This document shows positions 1 to 6,474 of a DNA stretch of 6,474 nt, piece after piece. Position 1 is the stretch's first letter. Every line of letters begins with the position of its first letter. The notes below the pieces were generated by a model, which saw only the letters and a list, made by a program, of their open reading frames with translations, had not been told where the DNA came from and ran no database searches. The DNA is taken from contig CAKTTM010000106.1 in assembly GCA_934615145.1 (NCBI GenBank), forward strand, positions 1 to 6,474, given 5' to 3'. A program made the position numbers and the translations under genes. Source of the stretch: an uncultured Clostridia bacterium (GTDB taxonomy: Bacteria > Bacillota > Clostridia > Christensenellales > Aristaeellaceae).

Positions 1-2672
<2,672 letters not shown>

Positions 2673-2687
2673 CCTTTTGTCAGTTTG

Positions 2688-2696
2688 TGGTAAAAT
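2688..2696 (+). promoter_or_regulatory. Extended -10 promoter for the regulator and AmmeMemoRadiSam genes
   Basis: TGGTAAAAT (2688-2696) is an extended -10 element: TGn followed by TAAAAT, five of six to TATAAT. No good -35 lies 16-18 bases upstream, which is tolerated when the TGn motif is present. Transcription would begin near 2703, just ahead of the AGGAGGA ribosome site at 2711-2717, giving a leader of about 20 bases. Confidence 0.5.
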
Positions 2697-2722
2697 GGGG
2701 CCAACAGACGAGGAGGATCAGC

Positions 2723-3097
2723 ATGCCACTGCAGGAATCGGGCGAGATGTACCTAGAGACCATCCTGATACTGAGCCAGCAGGGCCAGCGGGTGCGCGCG
2801 GTGGATATCGGTGTTTACCGCGGCTACTCAAAGCCCAGTGTCAGCCGCGCGCTGAAGCTGCTCAAAGACCAGGGGCTGATCGCTATCGACGGCAAGGGCA
2901 GCGTGACGCTGCTGGAAGAGGGGGAACGCATCGCCCGGGGCATCTATGAGCGCCACCAGCTGCTCAGCCACTGGCTGGAGCTTATCGGCGTGGACGCCAA
3001 GACCGCCCAGGAGGATGCCTGCAAGATAGAGCACCACCTGTCCGACGCCAGCTTTGAGGCCATGAAGCGCTACATCGACAGGCACCACGGCGCCTAA
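2723..3097 (+). CDS. DtxR/MntR-family metal-dependent transcriptional regulator with iron-type ligand set
   Basis: A 124-residue DNA-binding repressor that should bind a divalent metal and then its operator. Residues 1-60 form the winged helix, with a recognition helix around SKPSVSRALKLL (36-47). Residues 65-115 form the dimerisation and metal region. Aligned by motif to MntR and DtxR, the likely ligands are Met9, Glu12, His78, Cys100, Glu103 and His104 (motifs GEMYLE, ERHQLL, ACKIEHHLSD). Met and Cys at positions 9 and 100 match DtxR/IdeR; Bacillus MntR has Asp8 and Glu99. There is no C-terminal SH3/FeoA-like domain, so the architecture is MntR-like and slightly shorter than the 142-residue B. 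subtilis MntR. ATG 2723 is chosen because AGGAGGA at 2711-2717 sits five bases ahead; an in-frame TTG at 2591 has no such support. It precedes the LigB-AMMECR1 gene by 36 bp, probably in one operon. Family assignment is firm; metal identity is inferred. Confidence 0.92.
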   Translation: MPLQESGEMYLETILILSQQGQRVRAVDIGVYRGYSKPSVSRALKLLKDQGLIAIDGKGSVTLLEEGERIARGIYERHQLLSHWLELIGVDAKTAQEDACKIEHHLSDASFEAMKRYIDRHHGA

Positions 3098-3133
3098 AAG
3101 CCCGGCGCCTGACAATCGCATAGGAGGTCAGCC

Positions 3134-4471
3134 ATGAGCATACTTGGCGCGGCAGTCCTGCCGCATCCGCCGCTGATCGTGCCGCAGGTCGGCCGCGGCG
3201 AAGCGCAGGTGCAGCCCACCATCGAGGCCTACCGTCAGGCAGCAAGGCACTTGGTGGGGCTGCAGCCTGATACCCTGATCATCATATCGCCCCACAGCCC
3301 GCTGTTTGAAGATGGCTTCTACCTGGGCCCAGGCGCCGGTGAAAAGGGTGATCTGCGGCGCTTTGGCGCGCCCCAGGTCAGCTTTGAGATCGATTATGAC
3401 CAGGCGCTGGGTGGCCTGATCGCTCAAATGGCGGCCCAAGAGGGCCTGAGCCTGGGCGGCAGGGCAACGCCCTTGGATCATGGCGTGACGGTGCCGCTGC
3501 ATTTCCTGCGCGAGCAAGCCGCGGGCCAGCTGCCTTGGCGCTTTGTGCGCCTGGGGATCAGCGGGCTGGACTTCAAGGCGCACTACCGCCTGGGCAGCCT
3601 GATCGCCCGCGCCGCAGCCCAGCTGGGGCGCAGCTGCTGCGTCATCGCCAGCGGTGATCTGTCCCACTACCTGCGAGACGATGGCCCCTATGGCTACCGC
3701 GAGGAGGGCCCGCGCTATGACGCGCAGGTGATGGACATCCTCTCCCGCGCCGCCTTTGACGAGCTGCTGGCGCTGCCCGAGGCGCTGTGCGAGCAGGCGG
3801 GCGAGTGCGGCCAGCGCAGCTTTGTCAGCATGGCAGGCTGCTTTGACGGCCTGGCGGTCAGCGCCCGGCAGCTGAGCTATCAGGACCTGACCGGCGTGGG
3901 CTATGGCGTGGTGATATTTGAGCCGGGGCAAGAGGAGGCCAGCCGGCGCTATCTGGGCGAGCAAGACCCCTATGTGGCGCTGGCGCGGCAAAGCATGACC
4001 CACTATGTGACCACCGGTAGGCGGATGAAACAGCCGGACAATCTGCCGCAGGAGATGACCTCCCGTCAGGCCGGTGTCTTTGTGTCATTGCATCTGCGCG
4101 GCGAGCTGCGCGGCTGCATCGGCACCATCGCGCCCACTCAGGCGACCGTGGCTGACGAGATCATCGACAACGCCATCAGCGCCGCGGTGCGCGACCCCAG
4201 GTTCCCCCCGGTGCGCGAGGTGGAGCTTGCGCATATCGACTGCTCGGTGGATGTGCTGGAGCCGCCGGAGGATATCACCTCCCCCGATCAGCTGGATGTC
4301 GAGCGCTATGGTGTCATCGTGTCGCTGGGCGCGCGCCGCGGCCTGCTGCTGCCCAATCTGGAGGGGGTGGATAGCGTGGCCGAGCAGATCGACATCGCCC
4401 GGCGCAAGGCCGGCATCCCCAGCGGCGCGCCCTACCAGCTGCAGCGCTTCCGCGTGGTGAGGCATCAGTGA
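3134..4471 (+). CDS. amrA: AmmeMemoRadiSam system protein A: LigB/Memo-like domain fused to AMMECR1 domain
   Basis: A 445-residue, probably cytoplasmic, two-domain protein. Residues 1-265 resemble class III extradiol dioxygenase LigB and the related Memo fold. Visible landmarks are PHPPL (His11), SPHSP (His54), DHG (Asp115-His116), His123, SGDLSH (173-178) and GECGQRS with Glu224 and Cys225. His11, His54 and either Glu224 (LigB style) or Cys225 (Memo style) are the likely metal ligands. Residues 276-445 are an AMMECR1 domain with the diagnostic LRGCIGT motif (325-331, Cys328). AMMECR1, Memo and a radical SAM enzyme recur together in bacteria and archaea as the AmmeMemoRadiSam system, whose reaction is not established. 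ATG 3134 is preceded by AGGAGGT at 3122-3128. It follows the metalloregulator by 36 bp and overlaps the radical SAM gene by four bases. Its length is normal for the fused form. Actual ring-cleavage activity is not implied. Confidence 0.93.
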   Translation: MSILGAAVLPHPPLIVPQVGRGEAQVQPTIEAYRQAARHLVGLQPDTLIIISPHSPLFEDGFYLGPGAGEKGDLRRFGAPQVSFEIDYDQALGGLIAQMAAQEGLSLGGRATPLDHGVTVPLHFLREQAAGQLPWRFVRLGISGLDFKAHYRLGSLIARAAAQLGRSCCVIASGDLSHYLRDDGPYGYREEGPRYDAQVMDILSRAAFDELLALPEALCEQAGECGQRSFVSMAGCFDGLAVSARQLSYQDLTGVGYGVVIFEPGQEEASRRYLGEQDPYVALARQSMTHYVTTGRRMKQPDNLPQEMTSRQAGVFVSLHLRGELRGCIGTIAPTQATVADEIIDNAISAAVRDPRFPPVREVELAHIDCSVDVLEPPEDITSPDQLDVERYGVIVSLGARRGLLLPNLEGVDSVAEQIDIARRKAGIPSGAPYQLQRFRVVRHQ

Positions 4472-5292
4472 GCACGCCCTGCGCGCTCTGTCCCCATCAC
4501 TGCCGCCTGGCGGAGGGAGGCATCGGCCTGTGCCGCGCCCGCATCGGGCGCGCGGGGCGCAGCGCGCCGCTGGGCTATGGCAGGCTCACCTCGCTGGCCC
4601 TGGATCCCATTGAAAAGAAGCCGCTGAGCCGCTATCTGCCCGGCAGCATGATACTGTCCGCCGGCAGCTTTGGCTGCAACATGCGCTGCTTCTTCTGTCA
4701 GAACTGCGACATCGCCATGGCTGGGCAGGAGGTCGATACGGAATACTGGCCGTCCGAGCGCCTGGTCGATCAGGCGCAGTCGCTTAGATTCCGGGGCAAC
4801 ATCGGCCTGGCCTTTACCTATAATGAGCCCCTGCTCAACCCGGAATATATTGCGGACTGCGCCCGGCTGCTGCGCGCGGCCGACATGGGCTGCGTGGTGG
4901 TGACCAATGGCTGCTTTTGCCTGGACGCGGTGGGCTTCCTACTGCCCCAGGTGGACGCCTTCAACATCGTCCTCAAGGGCTTTACGGAAGGCTGGTACCA
5001 GCGCCTGGGCGGCGATCTGGAGACAGTCAAAGCCTTCATACAGGCCGCGCACCAGCACAGCCATGTGGAGCTGGCCACGTTGATCGTGCCGGGTGAGAAT
5101 GACAGCGAGCAGGAGATCGAGGCCCTGGCAGCTTGGGTGGCCTCGCTGAGTCCCGATATCCCCCTGCACCTGAGCCGATTTTTCCCGCGCCATCAGGCGC
5201 AGGACAGGCAGCCGACGGACAAGGCTGCCCTGCTGCGCCTGTGCGAAGTGGCCTCCCGGCATCTTAATCATGTGATCCCAGGCAACCTGTAA
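4468..5292 (+). CDS. amrS: AmmeMemoRadiSam system radical SAM enzyme
   Basis: A 274-residue radical SAM protein related to pyruvate-formate-lyase-activating enzymes. The SAM-cluster motif is C70-x3-C74-x2-C77 within GSFGCNMRCFFCQN. Other family marks are TYNEP (117-121) and VTNG (145-148). Before the barrel is a conserved N-terminal motif of four cysteines, CxxCPxxC plus Cys22 (Cys5, Cys8, Cys12, Cys22), which could bind a second cluster or zinc. The protein stops at a VIPGNL tail. Longer archaeal-type homologues continue into a cysteine-rich extension, so this is the short form seen in Firmicutes. The start is GTG 4468, overlapping the previous gene's TGA as GTGA, with a GGTGAGG ribosome site (4456-4462) five bases upstream; translation is probably coupled. 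The substrate is unknown; the fused LigB/Memo-AMMECR1 product is the obvious partner. It should need a low-potential electron donor such as reduced ferredoxin or flavodoxin. A hairpin terminator follows. Confidence 0.94.
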   Translation: MSTPCALCPHHCRLAEGGIGLCRARIGRAGRSAPLGYGRLTSLALDPIEKKPLSRYLPGSMILSAGSFGCNMRCFFCQNCDIAMAGQEVDTEYWPSERLVDQAQSLRFRGNIGLAFTYNEPLLNPEYIADCARLLRAADMGCVVVTNGCFCLDAVGFLLPQVDAFNIVLKGFTEGWYQRLGGDLETVKAFIQAAHQHSHVELATLIVPGENDSEQEIEALAAWVASLSPDIPLHLSRFFPRHQAQDRQPTDKAALLRLCEVASRHLNHVIPGNL

Positions 5293-5307
5293 AGACATCA
5301 TTAGTGC

Positions 5308-5342
5308 AGCGCGCCCGTTTGCCTCGGGGCGCTTATTCTGTT
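5308..5342 (+). terminator. Probable intrinsic terminator after amrS
   Basis: AGCGC(G)CCCG (5308-5317) pairs with CGGGGCGCT (5325-5333) to give a nine-base-pair GC stem with one bulged G and a seven-base loop. A moderately T-rich run follows (TATTCTGTT, 5334-5342). It starts 15 bases after the amrS stop codon. The T tract is interrupted, so termination may be partial. Confidence 0.6.
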
Positions 5343-5347
5343 ACAAT
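5319..5347 (+). promoter_or_regulatory. Probable promoter of the MATE transporter gene
   Basis: TTGCCT (5319-5324), a 17-base spacer, and TACAAT (5342-5347) form a promoter. It has an extended -10 TGT at 5339-5341. The -35 matches four of six bases and the -10 five of six. Transcription would start near 5354, about 40 bases before the GTG start. The -35 lies in the loop of the upstream terminator hairpin. Confidence 0.5.
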
Positions 5348-5393
5348 TCCTTCATATCATATCGCCCAGTGGGCAGACGGAGGCAATGCAAGC

Positions 5394-6474
5394 GTGTTTG
5401 AATCAATCAAGCGCTATTTTTCTGTTGATTACATGGTGGACAGCCAGCACCGCCTGGGCGAGCTGCCCAGCCAGGAGGCGGCCTACCGCGATGTCAGCCG
5501 CATCGCCCTGCCCGCCGTGGCCGAACTGGTGCTGGTCAGCCTGATCGCCTCTGCCGATACCATCATGGTGGGCAACCTGGGTAAGAACGCTCTGGCCGCG
5601 GTCTCCCTGCCCAGCCAGCCGCGCATGATCATGCTGAGCACCTTTTTCGCCCTGAATGTGGGTGTCACCGCCATCGTAGCCCGCCGCAAGGGCGAGGAAA
5701 GGCGGGCCGATGCCAACACCACCCTGCGCAATGCCCTGATGCTGGTCTTTGCCCTGTCGATCCTGATCATGGTGCTGGCCGTTGCCTTCGCCGAGCCGCT
5801 GATGCGCCTGGCAGGCGGCAACACCAATACGCCCGACGACGCCATCGTGCTCAAGAACGCCATCACCTATTTCAAGATTATGGCCTATGGGCTGCCCGTC
5901 AACGCGCTGAGCATGTGCATCAACGCCGCCATGCGCGGCGTGGGCAATACCAAGCTGACGCTCAGGGTCAATATCATCTCCAACCTGGTCAACATCTTCT
6001 TTAACTACCTGCTGATCAACGGCCATTGGGGCTTCCCGCGCTGGGAGGTGGCCGGTGCTGCCATCGCCTCTGTCATTGGCATCACGGCGGGCGCTGTGCT
6101 CAGCTTCATCGCGGTGGCCTTTCATAGCAGCAGTTACCTGCACCTCTCGCGCCGTGACAGCTGGCGCCTGGATCCCCCGGCCATGCGCAGCATCATCCGC
6201 GTGGGCGGCAACGCCATGACCGAGCAGCTGGCGATGCGCTTTGGCTTCTTCCTCTACAGCCGCATCATCTATGGCCTGGGCGTCACGGTATACGCCGCGC
6301 ACAATATCTGCATGCAGCTGCTGGCCCTGACCTTCAACTTTGCAGACGGCCTGGCGGTGGCGGGTACCTCGCTGGTGGGGCAAAACCTGGGCGCCAAGCG
6401 CAGCGATTTGTCCATGCTCTATGGCAAGATCAGCCAGCGCCTGTACGGCGCGCAGTCGCCGCTCGACCAGTTCG
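5394..6474 (+). CDS. MATE-family multidrug/toxin efflux transporter, N-terminal 360 residues; C-terminus beyond right edge
   Basis: An inner-membrane antiporter exporting cationic drugs or metabolites in exchange for Na+ or H+. Family hallmarks are DTIMVGNLGKNALAAVSL (55-72), RGVGNTK (181-187) and GTSLVGQNLGAK (324-335). Hydrophobic segments alternate through the N-terminal bundle (about 38-58, 80-96, 112-133, 157-178, 190-208, 219-243) and then restart in the second bundle from about residue 266. MATE proteins are about 450 residues, so about 90 are missing. GTG 5394 is chosen because GGAGG (5379-5383) lies ten bases upstream and the N-terminal soluble lead MFESIKRYFS is typical. An in-frame ATG at 5433 is the alternative, and an out-of-frame ATG at 5386 is not used. 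Its own promoter and the preceding terminator suggest separate transcription. The last ten or so residues (351-360) lose the expected hydrophobic character. The substrate cannot be predicted. Confidence 0.92.
   Translation, partial: MFESIKRYFSVDYMVDSQHRLGELPSQEAAYRDVSRIALPAVAELVLVSLIASADTIMVGNLGKNALAAVSLPSQPRMIMLSTFFALNVGVTAIVARRKGEERRADANTTLRNALMLVFALSILIMVLAVAFAEPLMRLAGGNTNTPDDAIVLKNAITYFKIMAYGLPVNALSMCINAAMRGVGNTKLTLRVNIISNLVNIFFNYLLINGHWGFPRWEVAGAAIASVIGITAGAVLSFIAVAFHSSSYLHLSRRDSWRLDPPAMRSIIRVGGNAMTEQLAMRFGFFLYSRIIYGLGVTVYAAHNICMQLLALTFNFADGLAVAGTSLVGQNLGAKRSDLSMLYGKISQRLYGAQSPLDQF

Noticed and set aside
2677..2682. TTGTCA as a -35 for the regulator promoter
   Set aside because: Only eight bases separate it from TAAAAT at 2691, too short for a sigma-A spacer. 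The promoter is better read as an extended -10 type.
3089..3109. GGCGCC repeated on both sides of the regulator stop codon, as a possible terminator hairpin
   Set aside because: Only six base pairs, no following T tract, and the next gene's ribosome site lies immediately downstream. GGCGCC is itself a palindrome common in GC-rich DNA.
3128..4003. Minus-strand open frame of 291 codons opposite amrA
   Set aside because: Shadow of the LigB/AMMECR1 gene; composition is biased and no family motif is visible.
5403..6383. Minus-strand open frame of 326 codons, rich in His, Gln and Asp
   Set aside because: Shadow of the MATE gene. Its composition reflects the reverse complement of hydrophobic GC-rich codons, and there is no credible start signal.

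Overview
The window looks like chromosomal DNA of a GC-rich anaerobic Firmicute, most likely a gut-type member of class Clostridia. The support is a single-polypeptide pyruvate:ferredoxin oxidoreductase, an AmmeMemoRadiSam gene pair, strong AGGAGG ribosome binding sites, and protein sequences of clostridial style. I cannot name the genus. No rRNA, tRNA, CRISPR array, insertion sequence or phage gene is visible.

Layout. Positions 1-2450 (minus strand) hold the first 816 codons of nifJ, which runs off the left edge before its TPP-binding C-terminal domain. Positions 2451-2722 are a divergent control region. The nifJ side is AT-rich and carries a near-consensus promoter, a Rex-like palindrome and a weaker DtxR-box-like match. 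The other side is very GC-rich, contains an inverted repeat, and ends in an extended -10 promoter. Reading rightwards, three genes follow in tight succession: a 124-residue DtxR/MntR-type metalloregulator (2723-3097), a LigB/Memo-AMMECR1 fusion protein (3134-4471), and the partner radical SAM enzyme (4468-5292, overlapping by 4 bases). A bulged GC hairpin then acts as a probable terminator and overlaps a probable promoter for a MATE-family exporter (5394 to the right edge, truncated).

How the genes may work together. PFOR is the central fermentative enzyme, making acetyl-CoA and reduced ferredoxin. The regulator sits 36 bp ahead of the two AmmeMemoRadiSam genes, in the same direction, so the three are probably one transcript. 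Its visible metal ligands are of the iron-type DtxR set (Met9, Cys100) rather than the manganese-type MntR set. The AmmeMemoRadiSam module has no settled biochemical function. Linkage to a predicted iron sensor is therefore the most informative signal in the window: it suggests that the Memo/LigB-AMMECR1 plus radical SAM pair has a metal-linked job. The MATE gene appears to be a separate transcription unit. Its last ten or so visible residues do not look like a MATE protein, so the right edge may be a chimeric join.
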